35,077 nucleotides of DNA from Lachnospiraceae bacterium. GTDB lineage: Bacteria; Bacillota; Clostridia; Lachnospirales; Lachnospiraceae. Positions within the stretch are counted from its first letter, which is position 1. Each line of letters starts with the position of its first letter. Under the pieces are notes generated by a model. That model was not told where the DNA came from. It ran no database searches and was given only the letters and a program-made list of their open reading frames with translations. The translations under genes were made by a program, and so were the position numbers. Positions 14,184 through 23,268 of this stretch are shown piece by piece. The DNA lies in contig JAAWAR010000018.1 of the NCBI GenBank assembly GCA_022792295.1, positions 1 to 35,077 of the forward strand, read 5' to 3'.

Positions 14184-15347
14184 ATGAAATACAATTTTGA
14201 TGAGACTTTGGACCACAGGCAGGATGCGTCGTATCGCTGGGAGCAGGCAGACGGAAGGACGGATATTCTCGGCATGGGAACGGCCGATCTTGACTTTGCA
14301 TGCGCTCCCTGTATAAAACGTGCGTGCGCCGAGGTATTGGAGGAAAATACCTTCAATTACAGAAAGAGGACAGATACCTATTATGACGCAGTCCGAGATT
14401 TTTATAAAAGGAATTATGGGCTTGAGGTGGAAAAGGAATGGCTGTCGGATTCCCCGGGTACGTTAGGAGCGATCCGGATGGCGGTAAACGCTTTTTCAAA
14501 GGAGGGGGATTGGATCCTCATGCAGGCTCCGCATTTTGACCCGCTTAAGGTTGTAATCGAGGGCGCGAGACGTAAGCTCCTTACCAATCCGCTGCGCCTG
14601 CAAAAGGGGCGGTATGAGCTTGATCTGGAGGATTTTGAGAATAAGGTGCGGCAGTACAGGCCGTCCCTGTATCTTATGGTCAATCCGCATAATCCTACGG
14701 GAAAGGTCTTTTTAAAACAGGAGCTTGACGGCTTAGTTGACATCTGCAGGCGGTATGGGGTCAGAATCATCTCGGATGAGGTGCATTGTCTGGTAGTCTA
14801 TCAAGGTGTTTCCCACATTCCGATTCTTGCTGTGTCAAAGGAAGCGCAAGAAATTTCCATTCAGGTCATGAGCATGTCCAAGGGTTTTAATGTCATGAGT
14901 CTTCCGCATGCAGTTCTGGCCATTGCGGATCCGGAGCTGCGCAAAATATGGGCGCGGGAATTTGATTCCTACTGGTACTCCTATGCTGTCAACACCTTCA
15001 GCCTTGCGTCGGTAACAGCTATTGCAAGGGGAGAGGCGGATCAATGGCTTTGTGAGCTTACGGATTATTTGGAAGAAAATCTTAACAGAATTATGAGCTT
15101 TTTCAAGGAGAAGAACCTGCCGCTAGAGCCGGTGATGCCGCAGGCCGGTTTCCTTTTATGGCTCGACTGCAGAAAGGCGTGGCAGTCAAAGGAAAGGCTG
15201 GCGGAGAAATTTTTAAATGAGGCCGGAATTTCTCTTTTGGATGGCACAGAATTCGGAGAGGAAGGGGAAGGCTTTGTCCGGATTAATTTTGCGGTGACGC
15301 ACGCGGTCCTTTGGGAGGCACTTGGCCGGATCGAGAGGATGTTTTAA
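14184..15347 (+). CDS. MalY/PatB-type PLP aminotransferase (cystathionine beta-lyase)
   Basis: A 387-residue fold-type I PLP enzyme of the MalY/PatB group, which cleaves C-S bonds of cystathionine and other cysteine S-conjugates to give a thiol, pyruvate and ammonia. Visible marks are the N-terminal MGTADLDFACAPCI, NPHNPTGK (167-174), ISDEVH (196-201) and the PLP lysine Lys233 in SMSKGFN. AAGGAGGTG lies six bases before the ATG. A LysR regulator is divergent, and an M20 amidohydrolase with its own promoter follows. A true aminotransferase role cannot be excluded. Confidence 0.88.
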   Translation: MKYNFDETLDHRQDASYRWEQADGRTDILGMGTADLDFACAPCIKRACAEVLEENTFNYRKRTDTYYDAVRDFYKRNYGLEVEKEWLSDSPGTLGAIRMAVNAFSKEGDWILMQAPHFDPLKVVIEGARRKLLTNPLRLQKGRYELDLEDFENKVRQYRPSLYLMVNPHNPTGKVFLKQELDGLVDICRRYGVRIISDEVHCLVVYQGVSHIPILAVSKEAQEISIQVMSMSKGFNVMSLPHAVLAIADPELRKIWAREFDSYWYSYAVNTFSLASVTAIARGEADQWLCELTDYLEENLNRIMSFFKEKNLPLEPVMPQAGFLLWLDCRKAWQSKERLAEKFLNEAGISLLDGTEFGEEGEGFVRINFAVTHAVLWEALGRIERMF

Positions 15348-15372
15348 AGACAGAGAAATACCATATTTTATT

Positions 15373-15410
15373 GCCCGTGGCATATCAGTCTGCCACGGGC
15401 ATTTTCTTTG
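15373..15410 (+). terminator. intrinsic terminator after the MalY-like gene
   Basis: GCCCGTGGC (15373-15381) and GCCACGGGC (15392-15400) form a perfect 9-bp stem followed by ATTTTCTTT. Confidence 0.85.
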
Positions 15411-15420
15411 CCGCCGCGCA

Positions 15421-15450
15421 TTGTTAAAACAGGGGGTCGTATGCTATAAT
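15421..15450 (+). promoter_or_regulatory. promoter of the first M20 amidohydrolase
   Basis: TTGTTA (15421-15426), an 18-base spacer and TATAAT (15445-15450) with an upstream TGC, giving an extended -10. Confidence 0.7.
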
Positions 15451-15572
15451 CCCGTCAGAGAGTATACCTGCGCATGTTTTTTTCGCTTACCATAGAAAAC
15501 CGGGCGCCTTCATTTGGAGAGGCAGAATGTCCGGGGGATATCAAATCATACGCCAAAAAGGAGGAGTGCGGC

Positions 15573-16703
15573 ATGGAGAGGGAAATAGTAGAAAAGATTA
15601 CACGGCTTCGCCATGAACTGCATGCGGACCCGGAACTGTCGATGCAGGAGAGACGGACGAAGCAGAGACTGATGGAATTTATAAAAGACAATACGGCTCT
15701 TTCAGTCGTGGACTGTGGGCTGTGGTTTTATGCGTATTACCCGTGCGGGCAAGAAGACGCAGAGCGGATTGCGTTTCGTGCGGATTTCGACGCTCTGCCA
15801 ATGGAGGAGGGGCTCGCCCTGCCTTATGGTTCCAAAAACAAGGGCGTGAGCCATAAATGCGGCCATGACGGGCACAGCGCGGCTCTGGCCGGGCTTGCCA
15901 TGGAGATTGACAGGCGGGGAGCGAAACGGGATGTGTATTTTATCTTTCAGCACGCCGAGGAGATTGGGGCAGGAGGGGCGGCGTGCGCCGCGCTGCTCAT
16001 CGAAAAAGGGATCTCGCGGGTATATGCATTCCATAATATAAGCGGGTATCCGCAAGGAAGTATTGTCCTAAAGGAAGGAGTCGCGCAGTGCACCTCAAAG
16101 GGCTTTACGGTTCGGATGACAGGGAGCCCGGCCCATGCGAGCCAGCCAAAAGACGGGAAAAACCCGGCGGCGGCTTTGGCAAGGCTGGTTCTTTTTACAG
16201 AGGCCAAAGCCTCAAAAAAGGAGTATGCCGGTTTTGTCCTGAATACGGTGGTGCAGGTAGATGTGGGGAGCCGAAACTTTGGAATTGCAGCCTCGGATGG
16301 GAGTGTGTCGATGACGATGCGGGCAGATTATGAGGCGGATCTGCGGCGGCTGGAGACGGCTATACGGGCGGAGGCCCTGCGGCTTGCCGGTGAGGAAGGG
16401 CTTACGGTTTCCTTTTCGGAGCAGGATTTTTTTCCGGAGACGGTAAACGATCCCGGAGCAGTGGCGGCCGTGCGAAAGGCGGCGGCACGGTGCGGATTTC
16501 CGGTTGTTTCCATGGAGTGTTCGTTTCGGGCGTCCGAGGATTTTGGCTATTATTTAAAGGTATGTCCGGGGGCGATTTTTTATATCGGCAATGGAGAAGC
16601 CTATCCGCCGATTCATACGAAAGAATATGATTTCAATGACGCGGTCTTAGAGACGGCGGCAGAGCTGTTTGCGGCGCTTGCCATGTCCTGCGATCTGTGC
16701 TAG
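15573..16703 (+). CDS. M20 family amidohydrolase (N-acyl amino acid type)
   Basis: A 376-residue metallo-amidohydrolase of the M20D group (hippurate/N-acetyl amino acid hydrolases). Metal and catalytic blocks are visible: FRADFDALPMEE (68-79), HKCGHDGHS (94-102), QHAEEIGAGG (Glu129-130) and HNISGYP (His154), then the dimerisation domain with TGSPAHASQP. The start at 15573 has AAGGAGGAG seven bases upstream. It follows the MalY-like gene but has its own terminator-promoter pair. Deacylating N-acetyl cysteine conjugates ahead of the C-S lyase would make sense, but this is inferred from position only. Its last bases overlap a promoter-like element. Confidence 0.88.
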   Translation: MEREIVEKITRLRHELHADPELSMQERRTKQRLMEFIKDNTALSVVDCGLWFYAYYPCGQEDAERIAFRADFDALPMEEGLALPYGSKNKGVSHKCGHDGHSAALAGLAMEIDRRGAKRDVYFIFQHAEEIGAGGAACAALLIEKGISRVYAFHNISGYPQGSIVLKEGVAQCTSKGFTVRMTGSPAHASQPKDGKNPAAALARLVLFTEAKASKKEYAGFVLNTVVQVDVGSRNFGIAASDGSVSMTMRADYEADLRRLETAIRAEALRLAGEEGLTVSFSEQDFFPETVNDPGAVAAVRKAAARCGFPVVSMECSFRASEDFGYYLKVCPGAIFYIGNGEAYPPIHTKEYDFNDAVLETAAELFAALAMSCDLC

Positions 16704-16706
16704 AAT
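16678..16706 (+). promoter_or_regulatory. promoter-like element at the end of the M20 gene
   Basis: TTGCCA (16678-16683), a 17-base spacer and TAGAAT (16701-16706), which contains the M20 stop codon. It could drive proS with a leader of about 285 bases. Confidence 0.4.
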
Positions 16707-16929
16707 CGGGATATAGGAGGTATGCGGCTGCCGGGATCGGAACGCATGGTGTAAGGCGGGAAGGAGCGCTTGCGGATACTGCGGCAGCGGCTCTGGGACA
16801 GATCGAAGAAAGGCGCGGTACGGCGTGTTCCAAAGGCCAAGGAGATCGCGTCAAAGAGGATTCGAAACAAGCGGCTTTGCCTCTGAGGGAAAAAGCGTGC
16901 GGATTGGCACAAAAGCATTCGCACAGGAC
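16704..16929. other. gap before proS, no gene seen
   Basis: No convincing frame is seen. An AGGAGGT at about 16716-16722 is joined directly to an ATG with a ten-codon frame (too close for translation). The length suits a leader RNA, but the T-box core expected for a tRNA synthetase gene (GGTGGNACCGCG) is absent. Confidence 0.5.
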
Positions 16930-16958
16930 TTGACAAACCCTTCAAAATCCAGTAGGAT
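16930..16958 (+). promoter_or_regulatory. promoter of proS
   Basis: TTGACA (16930-16935), a 17-base spacer and TAGGAT (16953-16958), 39 bases before the proS start. Confidence 0.65.
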
Positions 16959-16997
16959 TTCCAAATAAAAGAAAAGATAAAGGAGAACAGAACGAGC

Positions 16998-18431
16998 ATG
17001 GCGAAGGACAAAAAAATGGTGGAAGCGATCACCTCGATGGATGAGGATTTCGCACAATGGTATACGGATGTCGTAAAAAAGGCGGAGCTGTGTGATTATG
17101 CCAGTGTGAAAGGCTGCATGGTTATTAAGCCGGACGGCTACGCGCTCTGGGAGAATATTCAGCATGAACTGGATAAGCGTTTTAAAGCTGCGGGGGTCAG
17201 AAATGTATATATGCCGCTGTTTATCCCGGAGAGCCTTTTGGAGAAGGAGAAGGATCATGTGGAGGGCTTTGCCCCTGAGGTGGCCTGGGTGACACACGGC
17301 GGGCTGGAGCCGCTGCAGGAACGGCTCTGCGTGCGTCCGACCTCAGAAACACTGTTTTGCGACTTCTACGCGCGGGATATTCAGTCCTACCGCGACCTGC
17401 CGAAGGTATATAATCAGTGGTGTTCCGTAGTGCGCTGGGAGAAGACAACACGGCCGTTTTTGCGCTCAAGGGAATTTTTGTGGCAGGAGGGCCACACGGC
17501 GCACGCGACTGCCGAGGAAGCCGAGGAGCGTACCATTCAGATGTTAAACGTTTATGCGGATTTTTGTGAGGAGTTTTTGGCGATCCCTGTGGTACGCGGG
17601 CAGAAAACAGACAAGGAGAAGTTTGCCGGAGCAGAGTCCACCTATACGATCGAGGCACTGATGCATGACGGGAAGGCGCTGCAGTCCGGTACAAGCCATA
17701 ATTTCGGAGACGGCTTCGCAAAGGCGTTTGAGATCCAGTATTCGGATAAGGACAACCAGTTAAAATATGTGCATCAGACTTCCTGGGGCTTATCGACCCG
17801 CATTATCGGTGCGATCATCATGGTCCACGGCGATAACGAGGGGCTGGTGCTGCCGCCGAGAGTGGCGCCGACGCAGGTGGTGATCGTGCCGATCCGTCAG
17901 CAGCAGGAGGGTGTCCTTGAGAAGGCCCGCGAGGTGGAAAAGCAGCTCTTTGGCTTCCGCGTCAAGGTAGACGATACGGACAAGAGCCCGGGCTGGAAAT
18001 TCAGCGAATCCGAGATGCGCGGCATTCCGGTGCGCGTGGAGCTGGGACCGAAGGACATCGAGGCCGGCCAGGCGATCCTGGTCCGCCGGGATACGCATGA
18101 GAAGCTCACCGTGCGGCTGGATGAGATTGCCGAAAAGGTAGGCGCGCTTCTGGAGACGATACAGAGCGACATGCTGGCACGTGCCGCCAGCCATCGTGAT
18201 GCCCATACGTATACGGCGGCAGATATGGAAGAATTAAAAGATCTTGCCGACAATAAGCCTGGCTTTATCAAGGCCATGTGGTGCGGCAGCCAGGAATGTG
18301 AGGAGAAACTGAAGGAAGAAGCCGGTGTCACCTCGCGCTGCATTCCATTTAAGCAGGAAACGCTCTCCGGGGCCTGCGTCTGCTGCAAAAAGCCGGCAGC
18401 AAAGATGGTGTACTGGGGGAAGGCATATTAA
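16998..18431 (+). CDS. proS: prolyl-tRNA synthetase, archaeal/eukaryal type
   Basis: A 477-residue class II synthetase that joins proline to tRNA-Pro. It belongs to the ProS type 3 group, found in many Clostridia. Class II motif 2 is visible in [26 protein letters not shown], after LCVRPTSE; motif 3 has an Arg in [14 protein letters not shown]. There is no room for the insertion (editing) domain of the long bacterial type. The C-terminus has the type 3 zinc-like region with paired cysteines ([10 protein letters not shown] and CVCCKKPA) and ends in Tyr. AAAGGAGAAC lies before the ATG. Its TAA overlaps the apparent ATT start of bioY. Confidence 0.95.
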   Translation: MAKDKKMVEAITSMDEDFAQWYTDVVKKAELCDYASVKGCMVIKPDGYALWENIQHELDKRFKAAGVRNVYMPLFIPESLLEKEKDHVEGFAPEVAWVTHGGLEPLQERLCVRPTSETLFCDFYARDIQSYRDLPKVYNQWCSVVRWEKTTRPFLRSREFLWQEGHTAHATAEEAEERTIQMLNVYADFCEEFLAIPVVRGQKTDKEKFAGAESTYTIEALMHDGKALQSGTSHNFGDGFAKAFEIQYSDKDNQLKYVHQTSWGLSTRIIGAIIMVHGDNEGLVLPPRVAPTQVVIVPIRQQQEGVLEKAREVEKQLFGFRVKVDDTDKSPGWKFSESEMRGIPVRVELGPKDIEAGQAILVRRDTHEKLTVRLDEIAEKVGALLETIQSDMLARAASHRDAHTYTAADMEELKDLADNKPGFIKAMWCGSQECEEKLKEEAGVTSRCIPFKQETLSGACVCCKKPAAKMVYWGKAY

Positions 18432-18996
18432 GCGCCCTTGCTCTGCGGCAGAGCTGGCGTATGGGGGCCTGTTTGCCGCGCTGATTGCTGCCGGTGCCTT
18501 CATGAAGATCACAATCCCGGTCCAGCCGGTTGAGATGCATATCACACTGCAGTTCTTTTTTGTCCTCCTGGCCGGGTTTGTCCTGGGAGCCAGGGGGGCC
18601 TTCATCAGCATATGCGCCTATCTGGCGGTCGGGCTCTGCGGCTTCCCGATCTTTGCCACAGGCGGCGGCCTGTCGTATCTGTTAAAGCCGACCTTTGGCT
18701 TTTTGGGCGGCTTTGCGGCAGCCGGCTTTTTGACCGGCGCCGTCTATGAGAGATTTGGAGGAGGAGCGGCGCTTTGGAGGTTTTTAGCTGCGGCGGTCTG
18801 GGGGCTTTTCGCGGATTATGCCTGCGGTATGCTGTATTTTTATCTGTGCAGCAATTATGTGCTCCATGTCCCGGTGGGCATTGGCGTGGTGTTTGTCAAC
18901 TGTTTTCTGCTGACGGTTTTTCCGGATTTTATCCTTTGTGTTCTGGCAGCCGTCGTCGCAAGGCGGCTGCTCCCGGCTCTGCGCAGAATAGAATAA
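18427..18996 (+). CDS. bioY: biotin transporter substrate-binding subunit BioY
   Basis: A 189-residue six-helix ECF transporter S-component for biotin. Marks of the family are [48 protein letters not shown] in pieces across residues 12-58, and [18 protein letters not shown]. In the frame there is no ATG, GTG or TTG near the expected N-terminus. An ATT at 18427 gives the start [10 protein letters not shown] and overlaps the proS stop (ATTAA), with GGGGGAAGG just before it. The only usual start codon upstream is a GTG at 18325, deep inside proS. BioM/BioN are not nearby, so it would rely on a shared ECF energy module. Confidence 0.8.
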   Translation: MKRPCSAAELAYGGLFAALIAAGAFMKITIPVQPVEMHITLQFFFVLLAGFVLGARGAFISICAYLAVGLCGFPIFATGGGLSYLLKPTFGFLGGFAAAGFLTGAVYERFGGGAALWRFLAAAVWGLFADYACGMLYFYLCSNYVLHVPVGIGVVFVNCFLLTVFPDFILCVLAAVVARRLLPALRRIE

Positions 18997-19018
18997 AAAT
19001 AAGAAGGGGGAGGACTTC

Positions 19019-20230
19019 ATGCGCATTGCGATGCCGGACGAGGTGGAGTGGATCATTGAAAGGATACATGCGCACGGCTTTGAGGCATTTGCGGTCGGGG
19101 GCTGCGTGCGGGATATAATTCTTGGCCGTGAGCCCGAAGACTGGGACATCACGACTTCGGCAGAGCCCGCCGAGATTAAGCGGATATTTGCAAAAACCAT
19201 TGATACGGGATTACAGCACGGCACCGTGACTATCCTTAAGAATCACAAGGGTTATGAAGTCACGACCTACCGGATTGACGGAGAGTACCGGGACGGGCGG
19301 CATCCGGCCTCGGTGGAGTTTACAAGAAATCTGACGGAGGACTTAAAACGGCGGGATTTTACGATCAATGCGATGGCCTACAGCCATGAAACGGGGATCG
19401 TGGATCGATTTTGCGGGATAACGGATCTGTATGGCCGCATAATTCGCTGTGTGGGGCTGGCGCATGACCGTTTTCAGGAGGATGCGCTACGGATTCTGCG
19501 GGCTCTCCGGTTTTCTGCACAGCTTGATTTTTCGATTGAGGAGGCAACCTGGCAGGCCGCCTGTGAGCTCGCAGACAGCCTTTCCAAGGTCAGTAAAGAG
19601 CGGGTTCAGACTGAACTTACCAAGCTTCTGCTCTCGGCGCATCCGGAGAAAATTATGCTGGTGGAGAAGGCAGGGCTTGCAGAATTTGTGACCGGAGGCT
19701 TTGCGGAGGTATTTGCGCGGGCCAAAGAAAGGGCCGGCGAAGCGCCGTTTTGCGGACTGTATGGTCTGCCGCAGGAGAAATCCGTGCGGTGGGCCGGCTT
19801 TTTGCGCTATATGACGCCTGCTGAGAGTGTGAAAATTTTAAAAGGTTTGAAGCTTGACAATGAGACGATTGATCATGTGCGCGTTATGACGGGCGGGTTC
19901 TGCTCCCCTCTTGCCCCGGAAAAAACCGAAATCCGCCGTATGTTAAGCCGCATGACGCCCGGCCAGTTTGAAGGGATTCTTCACTTGAAGGCGATGGAGG
20001 GCGACGGGTCTGTGCACTGCATCCGGAAATTATGGAAGGAAATCGTGGCGGATGGGGACTGCGTGCGCATGAAGGATCTGGCGGTCTCTGGGGATGATCT
20101 GCTTGCACTTGGCATGAAACCCGGGCGGGAGCTCGGGGAGGCGCTCGGTTTTTTATTTGAGCAGGTGATTGAAAAGCCAAAGCTGAATCAGAAAGAGCTT
20201 CTTTTGGAGAAACTTGGAAAGCGGAGATAA
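19019..20230 (+). CDS. cca: CCA tRNA nucleotidyltransferase
   Basis: A 403-residue class II polymerase-beta-type enzyme that adds or repairs the CCA end of tRNAs. The nucleotidyltransferase core has AVGGCVRDIILG (25-36), EDWDIT with catalytic Asp41 and Asp43, and the RRDFTINAMAY block. The RNA-binding stretch FQEDALRILRALRFSAQL follows. No HD phosphohydrolase motif is seen in the C-terminal part. AAGGGGGAGG precedes the ATG. It follows bioY by 22 bases, and proS-bioY-cca probably form one unit; two of the three serve tRNA function. Confidence 0.93.
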   Translation: MRIAMPDEVEWIIERIHAHGFEAFAVGGCVRDIILGREPEDWDITTSAEPAEIKRIFAKTIDTGLQHGTVTILKNHKGYEVTTYRIDGEYRDGRHPASVEFTRNLTEDLKRRDFTINAMAYSHETGIVDRFCGITDLYGRIIRCVGLAHDRFQEDALRILRALRFSAQLDFSIEEATWQAACELADSLSKVSKERVQTELTKLLLSAHPEKIMLVEKAGLAEFVTGGFAEVFARAKERAGEAPFCGLYGLPQEKSVRWAGFLRYMTPAESVKILKGLKLDNETIDHVRVMTGGFCSPLAPEKTEIRRMLSRMTPGQFEGILHLKAMEGDGSVHCIRKLWKEIVADGDCVRMKDLAVSGDDLLALGMKPGRELGEALGFLFEQVIEKPKLNQKELLLEKLGKRR

Positions 20231-20248
20231 AATGTGACAGGGAGGGCA

Positions 20249-20274
20249 CGTAACTGTTACGAGAAAACCGGTAT
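20249..20274. repeat. short palindrome and hairpin after cca
   Basis: CGTAAC-T-GTTACG (20249-20261) is a perfect palindrome, and just beyond it ACCGG-TATG-CCGGT is a short stem followed by a T-rich stretch. It may be a weak terminator for cca next to the following sigma-E-like promoter. Confidence 0.35.
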
Positions 20275-20279
20275 GCCGG

Positions 20280-20309
20280 TCATATTTTAGGCGGTTTGTT
20301 CATACCCTA
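20280..20309 (+). promoter_or_regulatory. sigma-E-like promoter of the CotS-like gene
   Basis: TCATATT (20280-20286), a 14-base spacer and CATACCCTA (20301-20309). This matches the sigma-E -35 pattern fully and the -10 at 7 of 8 positions, the best of the three candidate sites in this window. Confidence 0.6.
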
Positions 20310-20343
20310 GAAGTAGCTTAGATGGGATATGGAGGGGACGCAT

Positions 20344-21333
20344 GTGAACGACTGGAATACGGAGGTAATCGGCCAATACGAGTTGGAAGTGGAAAATTTA
20401 AGGAAGGGCCGCGGCGCGTGGATTTTTGAGACGAACCGGGGCCTGAAACTTTTGAAAGAATATAAGGGAAGCGTAAAAAGGCTGGAGTTCGAGGAGAAGG
20501 TACTGGCCACGGTGCGCGATTTCGACAGCCTGCGGGTAGACCAGTATGTAAGAAACCGTGAGGGGGAGCTTGTATCGACCGCCGAGGACGGGAGCCGGCA
20601 CGTGGTGAAGGACTGGTACGTCGATAGAGAGTGTGATTTAAAGGACATGCAGGAAATACTCTCTGCCGTGCGTCAGATCGCCATCCTCCACAGGCAGCTA
20701 CGCGAGGTGGAGGAAGACCAGGAGTGGAATTTAAAGTCCATGATCTCTCCGGCGCTGCATGAAGCGATGGGCCGCCACAACAGGGAGCTAAAAAAGGCAC
20801 GCACTTTTATCCGTGACAAACGTCGTAAAAATGAGTTTGAGCTTTGTGTCATCCGAAATTTTGACTGGTTTTATGAGCAGGCCCTGGAAGCAAAACGGGG
20901 CATGGAAACCCTGTTTGCAGGCGAGGGCCGGCACATCCGCGAGGGGTATTTTGTCTGCCATGGGGAGCTCAATCAGCATCATATCCTGATGGGAAAAACG
21001 TATGTGGCGTTTACAGAGTTTAATAAAATGCATCTGGGACTGCAGGTGGAAGATTTGTATTATTTTATGCGCAAAGTGATGGAGAAGCATGAATGGGACG
21101 AAAAGCTCGGTTTTTCCATGCTTGAGGCTTATGAACGGGTCCTGCCGATGTCTGCAGTCGAGAAAAAGTGTCTTTATTATTTGTTTCTATATCCGGAAAA
21201 ATACTGGAAGCAGATTAATTTTTATTATAATGCGAATAAGGCGTGGATTCCCGCGAGAAATGCCGAAAAAATCAGACGGCTTGAGGCACAGCAGGAAAAA
21301 AGAGCGGCTTTTATTTCCGGAATCTGGCGGTGA
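20344..21333 (+). CDS. CotS family spore coat protein
   Basis: A 329-residue protein of the CotS/YutH group, which has a kinase-like (aminoglycoside phosphotransferase) fold and sits in the spore coat. The N-terminal lobe shows NRGLKLLKEYKGSVKRLEFEE; the region FVCHGELNQHHILM matches the catalytic-loop position of the kinase fold (HGDLxxxNxL), here with Glu and His at the usual Asp and Asn. Catalysis is therefore doubtful. The GTG at 20344 has GGAGGGG six bases before it; the ATG at 20329 lies inside that site. The sigma-E-like promoter upstream supports mother-cell expression. Confidence 0.8.
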   Translation: MNDWNTEVIGQYELEVENLRKGRGAWIFETNRGLKLLKEYKGSVKRLEFEEKVLATVRDFDSLRVDQYVRNREGELVSTAEDGSRHVVKDWYVDRECDLKDMQEILSAVRQIAILHRQLREVEEDQEWNLKSMISPALHEAMGRHNRELKKARTFIRDKRRKNEFELCVIRNFDWFYEQALEAKRGMETLFAGEGRHIREGYFVCHGELNQHHILMGKTYVAFTEFNKMHLGLQVEDLYYFMRKVMEKHEWDEKLGFSMLEAYERVLPMSAVEKKCLYYLFLYPEKYWKQINFYYNANKAWIPARNAEKIRRLEAQQEKRAAFISGIWR

Positions 21334-21341
21334 TAAAATAC

Positions 21342-21370
21342 TTTATTTTTCCCTGAATTTAGTATATAAT
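21342..21370 (+). promoter_or_regulatory. promoter of the phosphohexomutase gene
   Basis: TTTATT (21342-21347), a 17-base spacer and TATAAT (21365-21370). Confidence 0.5.
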
Positions 21371-21416
21371 TATCATATAGATAACAGGAAATTATAAATG
21401 AGGGGAGTTTACGTAC

Positions 21417-23153
21417 ATGAAGGATTATAAAAAGATCTACCAGGAATGGCTGGATCATCCATATTTTGACGAGGCCACTAAACAGGAGCTTCGAGGCATC
21501 GCAGATGACGAAAAGGAGATAAAGGAACGTTTTTATATGGACCTGGAATTCGGGACGGCCGGGCTGCGCGGTGTCATCGGCGCCGGCATCAATCGGATGA
21601 ATATCTATACGGTACGCCGCGCGACCCAGGGTCTTGCCAATTACATCATCAAACAGGGGGGAGAGGGGAAAGGCGTGGCGATTGCATTCGATTCCCGTCA
21701 TATGTCCCCCGAATTTGCGATGGAGGCGGCCATGACGCTGGCAGCCAACGGTATTAAGGCATATAAATTCGAATCCCTTCGTCCGACGCCGGAGCTTTCG
21801 TTTGCAGTCCGTGAACTGGGCTGTATTGCGGGAATCAATATCACGGCCAGCCATAACCCGCCGGAATACAACGGTTACAAAGTATACTGGGAGGATGGTG
21901 CGCAGTTTACTCCGCCGCATGACAAGGGTGTCACCGCAGAGGTGCTTGCGATCGAGGATCTTTCTGCCGTGAAGACAATGACAGAGGAGGAAGCCTTAAA
22001 ATCCGGAAAATACCAGGTCATCGGCCAGGAAATCGACGATCTGTATATCGCCCAAGTGAAGGCGCAGGTTGTAAATCAGGACGCAATCGACCGCATGCAG
22101 AAGGAGATCACGATCGTTTACACGCCCCTCCACGGAACCGGCAATATTCCGGCGCGCCGTGTGATGAAGGAGATCGGATTCGAAAATGTATATGTGGTTC
22201 CCGAGCAGGAACTGCCCGACGGAAATTTCCCGACTGTGAGCTATCCGAACCCAGAGGCCGAGGAGGCATTTATACTGGGACTTAAGCTTGCGAAGGAAAA
22301 GAATGCGGATCTGGTCCTGGCGACAGACCCAGATGCGGATAGGCTGGGTGTCTATGTGAAGGATTCCCAAACAGGTGAATATCACCCGCTTACCGGCAAC
22401 ATGTCCGGCTCGCTGCTGTGTGATTATGTTCTCAGCCAGAAAAAGAAACAGGGAGCGATCCCGGCCGATGGCCAGGTAATCAAATCCATTGTGACGACGA
22501 ACCTGGTAGATGCGGTGGCTGCGGGCTACGGCTGCGAACTGGTGGAAGTACTGACCGGCTTTAAATATATCGGGCAGCAGATCTTAAAGGAGGAGCAGAC
22601 CGGGAAAGGGACTTACATGTTCGGCATGGAGGAGAGCTACGGCTGCCTGATCGGTACCTATGCCCGTGACAAGGATGCGATCTCCGCCACGGCTGCGCTC
22701 TGTGAGGCGGCTGCTTATTATAAAGAAAAGGGCATGACACTCTGGGACGCGATGCTCGCGCTGTATGAAAAATACGGCTATTACAGGGATACCGTCAAAT
22801 CCATCGGCTTAAAGGGAATTGAGGGCCTGCAGAAGATTCAGGACATCATGGAGAGCTTCCGGAAAAATCCGCCAAAGGAGCTTGGCGGCTATCAAACGGT
22901 CTTTGTACGTGATTACAGGGCAGATACAGTCACAGAAGTTTTGACCGGCGCGGTGAAGTCTACCGGCCTGCCTTCCTCAAATGTTCTTTATTATGACATG
23001 AATGACGGGGCATGGATCTGCATCCGCCCGTCGGGAACCGAACCAAAGATTAAATTTTACTATGGCGTGAAGGGAAATTCGTTAGAGGACTCCGAGAAAA
23101 AGTCTGAGAAGATGGGAAAGGAACTGATGGAACTGGTGGAGAAAATGCTGTAG
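21417..23153 (+). CDS. pgcA: phosphoglucomutase/phosphomannomutase
   Basis: A 578-residue alpha-D-phosphohexomutase that interconverts glucose-1- and glucose-6-phosphate (or the mannose forms), feeding cell-wall sugar synthesis. The four family blocks are in order: FGTAGLRG (45-52), the phosphoserine loop TASHNPPEYNGYK (Ser145), the metal loop TDPDADRLG, and the sugar loop GMEESYG, with the phosphate-binding RPSGTEPKIKFYYG near the end. The length fits PgcA of Bacillus. GAGGGGAG lies about ten bases before the ATG. The substrate range cannot be set from the sequence. Confidence 0.92.
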   Translation: MKDYKKIYQEWLDHPYFDEATKQELRGIADDEKEIKERFYMDLEFGTAGLRGVIGAGINRMNIYTVRRATQGLANYIIKQGGEGKGVAIAFDSRHMSPEFAMEAAMTLAANGIKAYKFESLRPTPELSFAVRELGCIAGINITASHNPPEYNGYKVYWEDGAQFTPPHDKGVTAEVLAIEDLSAVKTMTEEEALKSGKYQVIGQEIDDLYIAQVKAQVVNQDAIDRMQKEITIVYTPLHGTGNIPARRVMKEIGFENVYVVPEQELPDGNFPTVSYPNPEAEEAFILGLKLAKEKNADLVLATDPDADRLGVYVKDSQTGEYHPLTGNMSGSLLCDYVLSQKKKQGAIPADGQVIKSIVTTNLVDAVAAGYGCELVEVLTGFKYIGQQILKEEQTGKGTYMFGMEESYGCLIGTYARDKDAISATAALCEAAAYYKEKGMTLWDAMLALYEKYGYYRDTVKSIGLKGIEGLQKIQDIMESFRKNPPKELGGYQTVFVRDYRADTVTEVLTGAVKSTGLPSSNVLYYDMNDGAWICIRPSGTEPKIKFYYGVKGNSLEDSEKKSEKMGKELMELVEKML

Positions 23154-23268
23154 GATTCCCTCTGTCCATAACCGACATGGCTGTCCCCTGCTGACGCAAA
23201 GAGAACTCTTTTCGTAACGGTGAAGGTATCTGAACTGTTATCCTGTACTATAATTGGAGGGAATAAAA

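Noticed and set aside
16704..16997. T-box or leader peptide for proS
   Set aside because: No T-box core is present; only a loose GGTACGGCG. The one short frame has its ribosome binding site touching the start codon and a single Pro codon. A good promoter lies just before proS.
23244..23268. TATAAT directly before the DUF342 gene as its promoter
   Set aside because: The box overlaps the ribosome binding site, so transcription would start too close to the ATG to keep that site in the mRNA, and no -35 fits.
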